Origin: Francisella halioticida
GTDB lineage: Bacteria; Pseudomonadota; Gammaproteobacteria; Francisellales; Francisellaceae
Length of the DNA stretch: 64,000 bases
NCBI RefSeq assembly: GCF_002211785.1
Contig: NZ_CP022132.1
Coordinates: 992,001-1,056,000 of the forward strand
Direction: 5' to 3'
Shown: one piece after another, positions 49,671 through 60,397 of the stretch
Position numbering within the stretch: position 1 is the first letter of the stretch
Layout: every line of letters begins with the position of its first letter
The notes under the pieces: generated by a model
The model's database searches: none
The model's input: only the letters and a program-made list of their open reading frames with translations
What the model was told of the DNA's origin: nothing
Made by a program: the position numbers and the translations under genes

Positions 49671-50330
49671 CTAAATCTGTAAACGTGATAGAATTGGCTC
49701 AGACGTATCGTGTTTATTATTTAAAGCAGCTGAGATAGCAATTTTCACACCTTTTATAGAAGTTTCAAGACTCATACTAGGTGCTTCAGGCAATGTAGCA
49801 ACACAAGGTAAATGTGGTAGGTGAATCCAGCCTGCACTTATAGATAGCTTATGTGTACTTATATAATGTAATATGCCATACATCAGATGATTACAACAGA
49901 AAGTTCCAGCAGTGTCAGAGATATCTGCAGGGATTCCAGCATTACGTACTGCTTAAGTCATAGCACTAATTGGAAGTGTTGAATAATAGGCAGTAGGTCC
50001 ATCAGGTATTGTAAGCTGATCTTGAGGAGCTTTTCCAGCATTGTCAGTCAACTGGTAGCGTGTTGCGTCATTTAAATTATGTGCAATACGCTCAATTGTG
50101 ATCATAGTACGACCAGCATACTCTCCCATCATAATAACAAGCTTTGGTTGTATTTCATTAATTAATTTTATAACGTAATCAATACTTTTAAAGAAGGTAT
50201 TTGGCACAATATGGCTGACTATATATGCGTTATCAATTTGAGTATTATTAAGTGCTTTAGCAACTAATTCAGCTGGATTAATTGGTGTATTGCCAAAAGC
50301 CTCAAAACCTGTAAGTAATATCTTTTCCAT
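49671..50330 (-). pseudogene. pcp: Pyrrolidone-carboxylate peptidase with one in-frame stop
   Basis: One frame of 220 codons, full Pcp length, with a single TAA at 49955-49953 after residue 125. The first part has LLTGFEAFGNTPINPAE and the catalytic Glu region IMMGEYAGRT; beyond the stop the frame holds the catalytic Cys in AGTFCCNHLMYG and the His region AGWIHLPHLP. The enzyme removes N-terminal pyroglutamate from peptides. Apart from the stop no change is apparent, so loss looks recent. Confidence 0.9.
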
Positions 50331-50362
50331 AAGTTCTCTTAATTTAGTATTTATAAATTGAT

Positions 50363-51811
50363 TTATATTCTTAGATCATATATTTTGATAAAATATGCAG
50401 CTACTCCATTAGTCCATCCAAAACCATCTTGCACTACGTATTCTCCACTTCCAGCATGTGCTTTTAGATTAAGTACATCATATTTTTCGCGGATTTTACC
50501 TGTTTCTTTGAATTTCTGATTAATAGTGTTTACAAACCTTTTAGCAATTGTCTCAGCGAGTTTATCAAATCCATAATTTTTTAAACCTATTACAGCTTTA
50601 AAATGTAAAGGAGCCCAGCCGTTTGGTGAGTCCCACTGTTGTGATGTATGTGTAAGAGTCGTTATTCTGCTAAAAATTGATGTTGTATAGTTTTAGCTAC
50701 TTGTTGAGCTTGCTCTTTTGTAGCTATATTTAAAAATAATGGTGTGATTCCAGCTAAACTTATTACAGTCGTAAGCGTATTAGTATTATGGTTTAAATCA
50801 TAGAAGAATTTCTTACTATTGTCCCAAAAATTATTTTGTATAAGTTTTTTTCTATTGTTTACTAGTTTAAAATACTTAGCCGATTTTTGTTGTTCTGAAA
50901 CTTCTGTAAACCATTTTCCAAGTAGATGTTCTAATCCATATAAGTAACTATTTAAGTCAATAGGTAAAATATCTATTGTTTGGAGAGTATTAAAATTATC
51001 TTCTTGGGCAAACCAACGACTAGAAAAGTCCCAGCCAGATTCACAGGCTGCACGAATGTTACGATAGAATTTAGGTTTATCTTTTATATTTTTTGCATGT
51101 TCAATATCTTCTCTATATGATTCTGGTCTAGGTGTGGAAGAATCATCCCAATATCTATTTAAACCATCTATATTTCTTTGGGTATTCATCCAAAATGAAT
51201 ATTCTTTTTCTAATGTTATTAAATATTTATCAATGGCTGAGATACCAAGTTCTTTATATAAAATATTTACAATTAGATAAAATAAAGGTGGTTGGGAGCG
51301 AGTTAGATAATATTTTCTGTTTGCATTTGGTACAAACCCAATAGTTTCTATAAGGAATGCAAAGTTGTCTGCCTATATATTTAATCATCTGAATCTCACC
51401 ATTTACTCGTAGACCTTCACAAGTAAAGTAGCAATCCCAGTAATAAACCTCCCTAAATCTACCTCCTGGGATTATATAAGGTTTTGGTAGTGATATAAGA
51501 GAGCTTAATGAGTTCTGTTGATCAGATGATTGATGTAAAAAATGCCACATTTGTTTGATATATTGTGATAAAGATACTTTTACACCGTTATCAAAAATTT
51601 TTTCTGATATAGGGGGGTAGAAATTATTTTCAATAAAAGATTTAAGGTTAAAATTTTCTGAATTTTTTAAGTAGTTGTAATTCTTAAGTATTTCGTTGGG
51701 AGTATTCTTTGGTGACATATCAACGAAGTATTTAGAATCATTAAAGCATGGTTTTAGTTGAACTGCTTCAAAAAGCTCGCCAGATAATTGGATTAATGAA
51801 TTATTTGACAT
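50363..51811 (-). pseudogene. Trehalase (GH37), frameshifted
   Basis: The start MSNNSLIQLSGELFEAVQLK is at 51811, two bases into the region after the MFS stop (51813). The GH37 signature PGGRFREVYYWDCYFT is present. A shift near 51375 moves to the frame with NRYWDDSSTPRPESYRED, and another near 50662 is needed to reach the second signature QQWDSPNGWAPLHF and GGGEY-like SGEYVVQDGFGWTNGV, ending at 50363. Trehalases split trehalose into glucose. It was probably cotranscribed with the sugar-type MFS gene upstream. Confidence 0.88.
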
Positions 51812-51914
51812 GTTATTTATTCCTATGAAGTTTTGCATAGAGAGGAATTAGTAATACTAAAAGAGCTATAGGTATAAGTACGCAGTAGAAGGCCGTAACT
51901 TCACCGAAGTATAC

Positions 51915-53201
51915 TACCCCAATAAATTAAACAATATTTTCAATTATTTAGTTCCCATCTAAGCCGCCCGTTTTTCCAATAAGTTATCGTAATAAAATTC
52001 CATAGGTTTTTTATAATTGATAGACTCATGAAATCTTCTATTATTATAAAAATCTATATAATCATCCACATCGTTTCTTAGTTCAACAATGCCAGGATAT
52101 TGATTTAAATAAAATCTCTCACATTTAGCACTTCTCCAAAATCTTTCGATGCAAATGTTATCAGTTGCTCTACCTTTACCATCCATAGATATAGTAATTT
52201 TTTTATCTAATAATGTTTGGATATGAATGTTAGATGTGTACTGGCTACCTTGATCAGTGTTAAATATTTCTGGTACTCCATATTTATACAGAGCTTCATT
52301 TAAAACTTTCATAACTAAACTACTATCCATAGTGTTGGATATCTCCCAACTTAGTACAGCCTTAGAGTACCAATCAATAATATCTGCCATATAAACTGTG
52401 CCAGCATCAGTCTTAATATATGTAATATCTGTAGACCAAACTTGATTAGGTCTCAATATGCTTAAACCTTTTAGTTTGTAACTATAAATAGCATGCTCTT
52501 TGTTAGGTTCAGATAAGTTTAAGTTTGGTTTTTTCACCGCTAATATAGCTTTGATGCCTAACTCTTTACGATACTTTTGTACTGTGTTCTCACAGATGCT
52601 AAACTCATCTTCTATTAATTGCTTATGAGCTTTTATATAGCCGTAGCAGGGAATCTCCTCATGTATCTGTATAAGCTTTGCTTTTACTTCTTCTTTATGT
52701 TCGTTAACCACAGGCTTGTAATATAAACCAGCTCTAGAAACTTCTAATAAGCAACTTTGTTTTACAACAGATAATTTATGCTTAGGATCAATCATCGCTT
52801 TTCTATCAGATAATCCCAAGCTTACGAGCTTTCCCTCAAGAAATTCCTTCTCAATTGTTAGTTGTCCAACCTTCTTAGAATACTGATCTATCTTGGTTTG
52901 AAGCTTTGCATTGTCTTTTTTATATTGTGATACTGATTTGGATGGATCCATTACCAACTCAGCATTTTCTAAAAAGGCTGTTTTCCAATTATTTATGTTT
53001 TTGGGCGTAATATTATATTTTACTGATAACTGTGTGATTGTTTGATCTTTCCCCAATACTTCCAAGACAACTTTAGTCTTAAATTCAACGGTATATATTT
53101 TTCTCTTATTACTCATTTACATTTATCCTAAATTGCTCATTTATAGTTTAGCTACTTTAGGAACTAAATTCTCAAAATTGTTGTTAAAATTTCATAGGGT
53201 A
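51915..53201 (-). mobile_element. IS3-family insertion sequence, single-ORF type, inside an MFS gene
   Basis: About 1287 bases. The terminal inverted repeats are imperfect. From the left, TACCCCAATAAATTAAACAA and later ATTTAGTTCC; from the right, reading inward, TACCCTATGAAATTTTAACA and later ATTTAGTTCC. It contains one complete transposase gene. A possible TATA duplication flanks it, but the exact cut points are ambiguous. Removing it rejoins the MFS reading on both sides. Confidence 0.8.
51959..53116 (-). CDS. IS3-family transposase, OrfA and OrfB in one frame
   Basis: 385 residues. N-terminal helix-turn-helix (YTVEFKTKVVLEVLGKDQTI), coiled coil (about 70-110), and integrase core with D-D-E in WSTDITY, FNTDQGSQY and ICIERFWRSAKCE. 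It is a distant relative of the 27587-28756 transposase with the same fused layout. No stop or shift is visible, so it may be active. Confidence 0.9.
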   Translation of the reverse strand: MSNKRKIYTVEFKTKVVLEVLGKDQTITQLSVKYNITPKNINNWKTAFLENAELVMDPSKSVSQYKKDNAKLQTKIDQYSKKVGQLTIEKEFLEGKLVSLGLSDRKAMIDPKHKLSVVKQSCLLEVSRAGLYYKPVVNEHKEEVKAKLIQIHEEIPCYGYIKAHKQLIEDEFSICENTVQKYRKELGIKAILAVKKPNLNLSEPNKEHAIYSYKLKGLSILRPNQVWSTDITYIKTDAGTVYMADIIDWYSKAVLSWEISNTMDSSLVMKVLNEALYKYGVPEIFNTDQGSQYTSNIHIQTLLDKKITISMDGKGRATDNICIERFWRSAKCERFYLNQYPGIVELRNDVDDYIDFYNNRRFHESINYKKPMEFYYDNLLEKRAA

Positions 53202-54414
53202 TTATAAAGTGAGCAAATATCTCACTAATTATTCTAGAGCCGATAGTACCACCTAAAGCAGAGAATATAATTATTAAACCTGCCATTGCACTTTGAAGAT
53301 TTTCTGGTTGGCTACTAAGAACACTTGAGCATAATGTTGGGTATATTGGAGCTATAAAAAAACCAATCATAGGAAAAAGTAATGCTATAACCATAGCAAT
53401 CAGTGTATCAGTTTCTTTAGGATCAATTAATTTAGATAACTGTAATGTAAATATAATAAGCATAGCACAGCAAATAAGACCTATAAGAATAATTTTTTTC
53501 AATCGATTTTTTTCATTATAAAACCAAAAGTAATTCGACCCGCAGCGATACTTAAAGTAAAAACACTAGCCATAAATACGTTTGTTGAGGCTGATAAATG
53601 AAGCACTCTAGTATTAAATGTTGGTAGCCATGATTGAACACCTTGTTCAATAAATACATAAAAAAAGACACTAATAATAAAAAGTATAACAATTGGTAAT
53701 TTTATAAGTTTTAGCATACTAAAAGTATCAGATATAAAACTACTATTTTTTTCTTGAGCTTTTACGGTTGATTCATCTAATTTTGTAAATAATAAAAGTA
53801 TAAAAGCAACAATAGCTAAGCCTGCTAATAACCAATAAGTATTTAGCCAATCACCATAATGTATAAATATACTAAATATAAAAAAACATAGTACTAGGCC
53901 TATTTGAAATACACCTTCTAGCAAACTCATAAGACTAGCATGCATTTTTGAGTCATTGGTAATTAAACCAACAGTTGAATACACAGAGACTTTGATTAAT
54001 GCAAAAGCTACACCAATTAATATGAATAGTATTTTAGTAACTAAAAAACTATTTAAAGTAGCCATTGTAATACAGCCTATAGTAATTATTGCAAGTCCTG
54101 TAAGCATTGCATTTTTATAGCCAAATCTTGGGATAAATGAGCATATAACAAATGAGACAATAGCAATAGTTAGATCTTTACATGCTTCAAGAATACTAGC
54201 TTGAACTTCAGTTACTTGGTAATGGTTAACTGATTGTAGAATAACTATACCAACACTATTTAGCAAAATAGCGCAAACAAAAAAAGTTAAGAAAAGAGAT
54301 AATTTTAACTGTAAATTTGGCATCCTAGATTATATTTAAAAATTACTATGTTAAATTAAGAATATATTGCCACGATGATATGATCAAACTATTTTAATGA
54401 TGTCAGGAAAAAAT

Positions 54415-55353
54415 ATGAGTTTATTAAGTTTTAATATAGATGTTAAATCTTCGATTGATATAAATTGTGATACTAGTAAGGTTAGAGATTTCGTTGGAGA
54501 TTCTAATAACTGGAAAGAATTCTCTCCTTGGATTATACTTGATGAGCAAGCAAAAAATAAAATATCTGGAAATGGTAGAGATGTTGGTAGTATTCTGTCA
54601 TGGCAAGGAAAGTATATTGGTGAAGGAGAAATTGAAGTTACAGAAAAAAATGATAACGCAATTTTTTATAAACTTAGATTTCTAAAACCTTTTAAATCAA
54701 AAGCAAAAACATGGTTTAGCTTTGAAAGTTCTGGAAGTAACACTAAAGTTACTTGGCATATGAAATCATCAATGCCAATATTTTTAATTTTCTTTAAACA
54801 GACTTTTATAAGCATGATTTCTAGTGACTATGATAGAGGGCTTATAATGCTTAAATCTTTTCTCGAAAAAGGCAGTGTCGATAGTAAAATGGAAGATTTG
54901 GGTATTGGAGAAACTAAAAAACAAAGTTTTATTGGAATAAAAATAAATAGTTGCAAGCTTAGTGATTTACCAGAAAAGATGTCAGAAATTTTTGATAAAT
55001 TAAAAGAATTAGTAAATCAAGAGAATATTTCTAATCCTAGGTTTTATACTATATACCATCATATGGATATCAAGACTATGAGTTTTGGCTTTACAACTGC
55101 AGTAAGTTTTGAAAATTGTGATAAAGTTAATATTGTAGGTGATATGTATAAAGGTATTTGTCCTGAGGTTAAAACTTTAAAAGTAAGACATACAGGAGAT
55201 TGGGAATTTTTAGGAAATGCTTGGAAGTATGGTATGGTTAGATGCTTTGGTAAGCATACTAAATATAAATATAATAAAAGAAGCCCAAGTTTTGAAGTTT
55301 ATGAAAGTATGGATAGCCCAAAGATTACAGATGTTTATATTAGTGTGAAATAG
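54415..55353 (+). CDS. SRPBCC-fold protein with GyrI-like C-terminal domain
   Basis: 312 residues from the ATG at 54415, chosen because AGGA lies 8 bases upstream; an ATG at 54397 in frame lacks one. Residues about 1-150 resemble polyketide-cyclase/SRPBCC lipid- or ligand-binding domains (DSNNWKEFSPW). Residues about 165-312 resemble GyrI/AraC effector-binding domains (PRFYTIYHHMDIKTM). Together this suggests binding of a small hydrophobic ligand, with no DNA-binding domain. The ligand is unknown. It is divergent from the MFS pseudogene. Confidence 0.75.
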   Translation: MSLLSFNIDVKSSIDINCDTSKVRDFVGDSNNWKEFSPWIILDEQAKNKISGNGRDVGSILSWQGKYIGEGEIEVTEKNDNAIFYKLRFLKPFKSKAKTWFSFESSGSNTKVTWHMKSSMPIFLIFFKQTFISMISSDYDRGLIMLKSFLEKGSVDSKMEDLGIGETKKQSFIGIKINSCKLSDLPEKMSEIFDKLKELVNQENISNPRFYTIYHHMDIKTMSFGFTTAVSFENCDKVNIVGDMYKGICPEVKTLKVRHTGDWEFLGNAWKYGMVRCFGKHTKYKYNKRSPSFEVYESMDSPKITDVYISVK

Positions 55354-55422
55354 TTTGTTTACAATTTATTTTTTGTTCCTAATTTAGTTATACTAAATCG
55401 TGGTTCGGGTAGAGGAGTTTAA

Positions 55423-56568
55423 ATGGAAATTTACAAATATTGTATAGGAATCATGTCAGGAACATCTTTAGATGGTATTGATGTGGCATTATGTAAAATT
55501 AGGGGTCATGGGCTAGATACAGATATTAAGCTAGTTAGTTATAAAACATATCCATATTCAGTTAATTTATTTAATGATATTAAGAGATCTCTAGATTTAT
55601 CAAGAAGTAATGCTCAACTTTTATGTAGTCTTAATTTTAAGCTTGGTTCAGAATATGCAAATGCAGTAAAAGATCTGGTAAGGAATGTGGATCTTAGTCT
55701 AAAAGATATAGAGTTTATAGCTAATCATGGACAGACAATTTATCACCAGGCAATGCGTGAAGATGGTTTTATTAAATCTTCATTACAATTAGGGGACGCT
55801 GCAACAATTGCTTATGAATGCCAAACAACAGTAATATCAAACTTTCGTGCAGGAGATATTGCTGCAGGTGGTGATGGTGCTCCATTAGTTCCATATGTGG
55901 ATTATATTTTATATAGAGATAAAAATAAGTCACGAGCTTTACATAATATAGGCGGAATTGCTAATACAACAATTATCCCTAAAAATGCAAGTATAGAAGA
56001 TGTTTTTGCTTTTGATACAGGACCAGGAAATATGATGATAAATAGAGCGGTAGAAGTTCTATTTGATAAAAATTATGATGAAGATGGTAATATTGCTGCA
56101 GAAGGTAAAATTATTGTAGATATGTTACAAGAGCTTTTAGAGCATCCATACCTTAAGTCAGAGCCACCAAAATCTACAGGTAGAGAGTCATTTGGAATTG
56201 AGTATACAGATCTTATTATTGATAAATACAAAGAAAATTCAGCTAAGGATATAGTGCATACATTGACTATATTTACTGCTGAAAGTATATCTAAAGCATA
56301 TGATAATTTTGTTTTTGATAAACATAAGTTAGATCAAGTAATTTTTACAGGTGGAGGAGCCTATAATAAGTTTTTGATAAAAACTATAAGTGCTCTGCTT
56401 GATACTCAAGTTTTAACATTTGAAGATATTGGTCAAAATAGTGATGCAAAAGAAGCTATTACATTTGCTGTATTAGGGAATGAAACTCTTAATAAGAATT
56501 ATAATAATATACCGACAGCAACAGGAGCAAATAATAAAGTTATACTTGGACAAGTAAATTTATTTTAA
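55423..56568 (+). CDS. anmK: Anhydro-N-acetylmuramic acid kinase
   Basis: 381 residues. The start [18 protein letters not shown] is the AnmK phosphate motif. [23 protein letters not shown] and [12 protein letters not shown] are also characteristic. It phosphorylates anhydro-MurNAc released during cell-wall turnover to MurNAc-6-phosphate. AGAGGAG precedes the ATG. upp follows after 20 bases. Confidence 0.95.
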   Translation: MEIYKYCIGIMSGTSLDGIDVALCKIRGHGLDTDIKLVSYKTYPYSVNLFNDIKRSLDLSRSNAQLLCSLNFKLGSEYANAVKDLVRNVDLSLKDIEFIANHGQTIYHQAMREDGFIKSSLQLGDAATIAYECQTTVISNFRAGDIAAGGDGAPLVPYVDYILYRDKNKSRALHNIGGIANTTIIPKNASIEDVFAFDTGPGNMMINRAVEVLFDKNYDEDGNIAAEGKIIVDMLQELLEHPYLKSEPPKSTGRESFGIEYTDLIIDKYKENSAKDIVHTLTIFTAESISKAYDNFVFDKHKLDQVIFTGGGAYNKFLIKTISALLDTQVLTFEDIGQNSDAKEAITFAVLGNETLNKNYNNIPTATGANNKVILGQVNLF

Positions 56569-56588
56569 CTAGGGAAAAGGAAAAATAC

Positions 56589-57218
56589 ATGAAAATAGTA
56601 GAAGTTAAGCACCCTATGGTTCAACACAAGTTAGGACTTATGAGAGCTACAGGAGTAAGTACACAAGAGTTTAGAAGATTGACTAAGGAAATTACAAGCC
56701 TTCTAACTTATGAAGTGACATCAAGTTTTGAGCTAGAAAAAATACAGATATTAGGCTGGCAAGGTAATAATATTGAAGTAGAGCAAATAAAGGGTAAAAA
56801 ATTAACAGTAGTTCCTATTTTACGAGCAGGTATTGGTATGATGGATGGTGTTTTTGAGCATATTCCTGCTGCTAAAGTAAGTATGGTTGGTATATATAGA
56901 AATGAAGAGACAGCTCAACCGATACCATATTTTGCTAAGCTTTGTGACAAGCTTGATGAGAGGTTAGCGCTTATTGTAGATCCTATGCTAGCAACAGGTG
57001 GTTCAATGATAGAGACAGTTTCATTATTAAAAAAATCAGGTTCAAAAAATATTAAGATTATAACTTTAGTATCTGCCCCTGAAGGAGTAAAAGCACTGGA
57101 GCAAGCTCATCCTGATGTAGAATTATATACAGCATCAATAGATAGTCATTTAAATGAGAAGAAATATATTATTCCAGGTCTTGGAGATGCTGGAGATAAA
57201 ATATTTGGGACTAAGTAA
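56589..57218 (+). CDS. upp: Uracil phosphoribosyltransferase
   Basis: 209 residues. PRPP-binding motif [18 protein letters not shown], the start [14 protein letters not shown], and the C-terminal [13 protein letters not shown] uracil site. It makes UMP from uracil and PRPP. AGGGAAAAGGA lies before the ATG. After its stop, 57219-57300 is AT-rich with no clear terminator. Confidence 0.96.
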   Translation: MKIVEVKHPMVQHKLGLMRATGVSTQEFRRLTKEITSLLTYEVTSSFELEKIQILGWQGNNIEVEQIKGKKLTVVPILRAGIGMMDGVFEHIPAAKVSMVGIYRNEETAQPIPYFAKLCDKLDERLALIVDPMLATGGSMIETVSLLKKSGSKNIKIITLVSAPEGVKALEQAHPDVELYTASIDSHLNEKKYIIPGLGDAGDKIFGTK

Positions 57219-57304
57219 AATCAATAATTGAGTGTTTCTATTAGATATAAGTTTTTTAAAAAAAATATAATTGAGATAAAAAATAATAGAAAGTTAAGAA
57301 TTTA

Positions 57305-57358
57305 GCTATAAGCTACGCCTTTGACACCATCAACTCAAGTCCAACCTTGATAAGAGTC
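57305..57358 (-). pseudogene. Decayed chitin-binding repeat on the far side of the IS
   Basis: On the minus strand, this stretch reads GGTTGGACTTGAGTTGATGG and continues TGTCAAAGGCGTAGCTTATAG. It matches, with a one-base gap and some changes, GGTTGGCCTGCTTCAGGATGG followed by TGTCAAATAGCAGCCTATAAG in the chitin-binding gene at 58578-58786. It probably is a second copy of the WPxSGWCQ motif, that is, a second domain of the same interrupted protein, no longer in frame. Confidence 0.5.
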
Positions 57359-58577
57359 TGATCATACCCTCCTATTTGGGACACTTAGGTATTAAGAAAA
57401 GGAGACAAGATGAGATATACAAAAGAGTTTAAAGATGAAGCTGTTAAATTATGTTTACAACCAGATGCAAATAGACGATAAATAGCAGATAATTTAGGGG
57501 TTAAATATAAAACCATTTGCAGTTGGATATCCAAAGCCATGTCAAACCCTCAGAAAGAAATAAAGATAGATTATAAAACGCAGTACCAGCAACTATCTTT
57601 TGAAAATACTGATTTGAAGAAAAAACTCAAACAGGCAGAAACAGAGCGTGAAATACTAAAAAAGGCACAGCTTACTTTGCAAAGCAAAATCTGTAAGGTA
57701 CGCCTTTATTAAGGAGCATTATAAAGTTATGCCAGTAACAACACTATGTAAATCTTTGAATGTGAGCACATCTTCATATTACAGATGGATTCATAAACCT
57801 ATAGGTAAAAGGCAATATAATGATGCTGAACTAGATGATGCTATTTTAATGAACATAAATCTAGATATGGAAGTGTTAGGATATACAAAGAGCTTAAAGA
57901 TATGGGTTGGAAAGTTACTCAACCTAGAGTATCTAAACGTATGAAATTACTTGGTTTACATGCTAAAGCGGCTCGTAAGCATAAGAAAACTACAGATTCT
58001 AACCACAACAAACATGTTTATGATAATTTATTAGAACAAAACTTCACTGCTTTATCTGTAAATCATAGGTGGGTTACAGATATAACTTATGTACCTACAC
58101 AAGAGGGGTGGCTGTATCTTTGTGTGATTATAGATTTATTCTCAAGATCAGTTATTGGTTGGGCAATGGATTCTAGGATGAAAGCGGATTTAGTTTGTAA
58201 TGCTTTAAATATGGCATTATTTAGAAGAAATTTTCCTAGTGGTGTGATTATACACTCTGATAAAGGGTCACAGTACTGTAGCAAACAATATCAAGACATT
58301 ATTAAAGAACACTGGCTACTATCAAGTATGAGCTCTAAAGGATGCTGTTACGATAATGCTGCTTGTGAAAGTTTCTTTGGAACTTTAAAAGTAGAGTTAG
58401 TACATGATGAAAGCTATAAAACTAGAGAAGAAGCTAAACTATCAATATTTGAATATATTGAAGCTTACTATAATACAAAAAGGAGACATTCTACAATAAA
58501 TTATATGACTCCATATCAATTTGAATATATAATGGAAAATGAAGTAGTAAACTGTCCCAAATTGACGGGGTAGATCA
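57359..58577 (+). mobile_element. IS3-family insertion sequence, two-ORF type, degenerate
   Basis: Inverted ends: left TGATCATACCCTCCTATTTG, then GGACACTTAG; right, reading inward, TGATCTACCCCGTCAATTTG, then GGACAGTTTA. With these borders it has the TG...CA ends usual in IS3. If instead the ends are TACCC, the flanks GATCA would be a 5-base target duplication. It carries broken orfA and orfB and splits a chitin-binding protein gene. A 62-base relic of the same element is at 27441-27502. Confidence 0.8.
57410..58573 (+). pseudogene. IS3 orfA-orfB transposase, inactivated
   Basis: orfA starts at 57410 (MRYTKEFKDEAVKLCLQ), has a TAA at 57479-57481, then continues in frame to 57712 with a helix-turn-helix and leucine zipper. 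orfB overlaps it, is readable from about 57702 (AFIKEHYKVMPVTTLCK), and is frameshifted near 57885. The rest is intact to 58573 with D-D-E in WVTDITYV, IHSDKGSQYC and AACESFFGTLK. This copy cannot encode a working transposase by itself. Confidence 0.88.
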
Positions 58578-58786
58578 CTTGGCTTATAGGCTGCTATTTG
58601 ACACCATCCTGAAGCAGGCCAACCTTTACATTCATAGGTTTTACCATTATCAGTTACAGTAGTTCCTGCAACATAAAATGATAGATTATTAGTAGACCAA
58701 GCTTCGGTAGCATTAGCTATTGAAAAAGATCCTATGCCTATTAAAGCACATACCATGGTTGGTGTTAACTTTAGCTTATTTCTCAT
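58578..58786 (-). pseudogene. Secreted chitin-binding domain protein, interrupted by IS
   Basis: From ATG 58786, with AAGGAG upstream, a signal peptide (MRNKLKLTPTMVCALIGIGS, cleavage near ANA) is followed by one small chitin-binding type-3/CBM5-12-like domain: TEAWSTNNLSFYVAGTTVTD, then the GKTYECKGWPASGWCQ motif and AAYKPSD. There the IS cuts in, and 40 further codons of the frame come from IS sequence. Such modules bind chitin outside the cell. Related Francisella secreted chitin-binding proteins are known; the exact name is not assignable here. Confidence 0.8.
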
Positions 58787-59095
58787 GAGTTATCTCCTTA
58801 TAAATTTACTAAAAATGTAAGATGCTTTGTTTTACATCTTAATTATATGACCATAAAAAAATAATTAGCAATCAAAAAAGACTAGAACTGTAGTTTATTA
58901 TGGTTTCACTAAATTAAACTTTTGTTATTTATTATTGAAGGTTAATTTTGTCTTTAGTGGTCTTAATAATAGCTTAAAGTTACAGTTGTGAATATATGCA
59001 AAATTTAATAGTACTTATTAGATTTTGATAAATAATTATGGATTGGCTTATAGGTGTTATAATCTTTATTTATATTATATTTTTAACTATATTAA

Positions 59096-60394
59096 ATGCA
59101 TAAAAAAATTTTTTTATTATCTTTACCATTAATATTTTCTAACTTAGTTTTGCCAATGATTGGTATTGTCAATACTGCTCTTATTGGCCATCTTAATAAT
59201 AGTAGTTATTTGGCAGCTATAGGTTTAGGAGTTTCTGTATTAAGTATTATTTGTTTATTATTTTCTTTTTTTAGAATGAGTATGACAGGTTTAATAGCAC
59301 AGAATATTAATGATGTTGAAAAAATGTTTTGTATTGTTTTAAGAGCAATAATTGTTGCTGGCGTAATAGCTATAATTATTTTTGTGATAAAGTCTATTAT
59401 TTTAGATTTAGTATTAAATCTAATCAATATTGATAATGATGTCAAAGATCTACTTATTAGTTTTTATAATATAGCTATATATGTTTTTGGTTTTGCATTA
59501 TTAAATTTTATTTTTATAGGTTTCTTTATAGGTGTTGGTAAGACAAAAATAGTTTTATATAGTTCATTAATTCTGATGATTTTAGCAACTGCATCTAGCA
59601 TGTTTTTGGTGATTTTTATGAAGTATAATGTCATAGGTGTAGCAATTTCTTTAGTATTTGGATATTGTTTCACAACTATTTTCTTATTTATAAATATGTA
59701 TAAGTTTTTCTTAAATAAAGGAGTATTAATTAAGTCGTTTTTGTATAGATTTAATTTTTTTGCAATTGATCAATATCTACCTTTTTTGAAGCTTAATATT
59801 AATATTTTTATACGCTCTTTATGTTTACTACTGTCGATGAATTCCTTTTATATATTTTCAGTAAAGTATGGTAACGATGTTTTGGCAGCTAATACTATTT
59901 TAATAGAAGTAAGCCTATTTATAGCAATGTTTCTTGATGCATTGGCAAATACTACAGAATCATTAGTTGCACAAGCTTATATTAAAAATGATCAAAAAGT
60001 ATTTAAAGAGGTTGTTAACAAAACATTGTTACAAAGTTTGATATTAACTTTTATTTTAATTCTTATTTATGCTTGTTTTAAAGATTATATAATTAACATA
60101 TTTACATCTTTAATTGATGTGAAAGTTCAAGTAAACAAATATATTTTGTTTTCCATATTAATTCCACTTGTTGCTAGTTTTAGCTTTTGGATAGACGGAG
60201 TTTTTGTTGGTTTATTAAAAACTATTGCTATGAGAAATGCTATGATTCTAGCAGCTTTAGTTTATGTTTGCTTTGTATTTTTACTTCAGCCTTTTGAAAA
60301 TTATGGCTTATGGATAGCTTTGATATTATTCTATATAGCAAGGACTATGTTTTTGATACCCCCATTAAAAAAATACTTAAATAAAGGGATTTAA
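59096..60394 (+). CDS. MATE-family efflux transporter
   Basis: 432 residues with twelve membrane segments. The start KIFLLSLPLIFSNLVLPMIG and VNTALIGHL are MATE/DinF-like, with the second half repeating the pattern. MATE pumps export cationic drugs or organic compounds using Na+ or H+. The gap 58787-59095 upstream holds the start region of the divergent chitin-binding gene; only a 21-codon hydrophobic ORF (59038-59103) overlaps the MATE start. A broken CHMI-family gene begins 3 bases after the stop. Confidence 0.85.
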   Translation: MHKKIFLLSLPLIFSNLVLPMIGIVNTALIGHLNNSSYLAAIGLGVSVLSIICLLFSFFRMSMTGLIAQNINDVEKMFCIVLRAIIVAGVIAIIIFVIKSIILDLVLNLINIDNDVKDLLISFYNIAIYVFGFALLNFIFIGFFIGVGKTKIVLYSSLILMILATASSMFLVIFMKYNVIGVAISLVFGYCFTTIFLFINMYKFFLNKGVLIKSFLYRFNFFAIDQYLPFLKLNINIFIRSLCLLLSMNSFYIFSVKYGNDVLAANTILIEVSLFIAMFLDALANTTESLVAQAYIKNDQKVFKEVVNKTLLQSLILTFILILIYACFKDYIINIFTSLIDVKVQVNKYILFSILIPLVASFSFWIDGVFVGLLKTIAMRNAMILAALVYVCFVFLLQPFENYGLWIALILFYIARTMFLIPPLKKYLNKGI

Positions 60395-60397
60395 TAT

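Larger units (their letters stand above)
51813..54323 (-). pseudogene. Sugar-type MFS transporter, frameshifted and split by an IS
   Basis: The 5' part 54323-53499 encodes about eight membrane segments and ends FGFIMKKID plus a TGA made by a lost base. The shifted frame 53502-53203 continues (LKKIILIGLICCAMLII) to SEIFAHF. There the IS at 51915-53201 interrupts. On its far side, 51914-51813 gives the missing C-terminus FYCVLIPIALLVLLIPLYAK and a TAA. So one carrier of about 420 residues has two separate lesions. Adjacency to trehalase suggests a disaccharide substrate; this is inference. Confidence 0.85.

Noticed and set aside
53164-53502. 112-residue membrane protein as a separate gene
   Set aside because: Its TTG start lies in the lost-base site of the MFS gene; the product is simply the continuation of that transporter up to the IS.
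57360-58577. GATCA at both IS edges as a secure target duplication
   Set aside because: The same bases also precede the IS relic at 27441, so they may belong to the element rather than to the target.
58442-58786. 114-codon minus-strand ORF as a complete gene
   Set aside because: Only 58578-58786 is chitin-binding protein; the remaining codons are antisense to IS orfB, so the ORF is a fusion created by the insertion.
59038-59103. 21-codon hydrophobic ORF overlapping the MATE start
   Set aside because: No ribosome binding site, very AT-rich, no relative recognised; too weak to call a gene.
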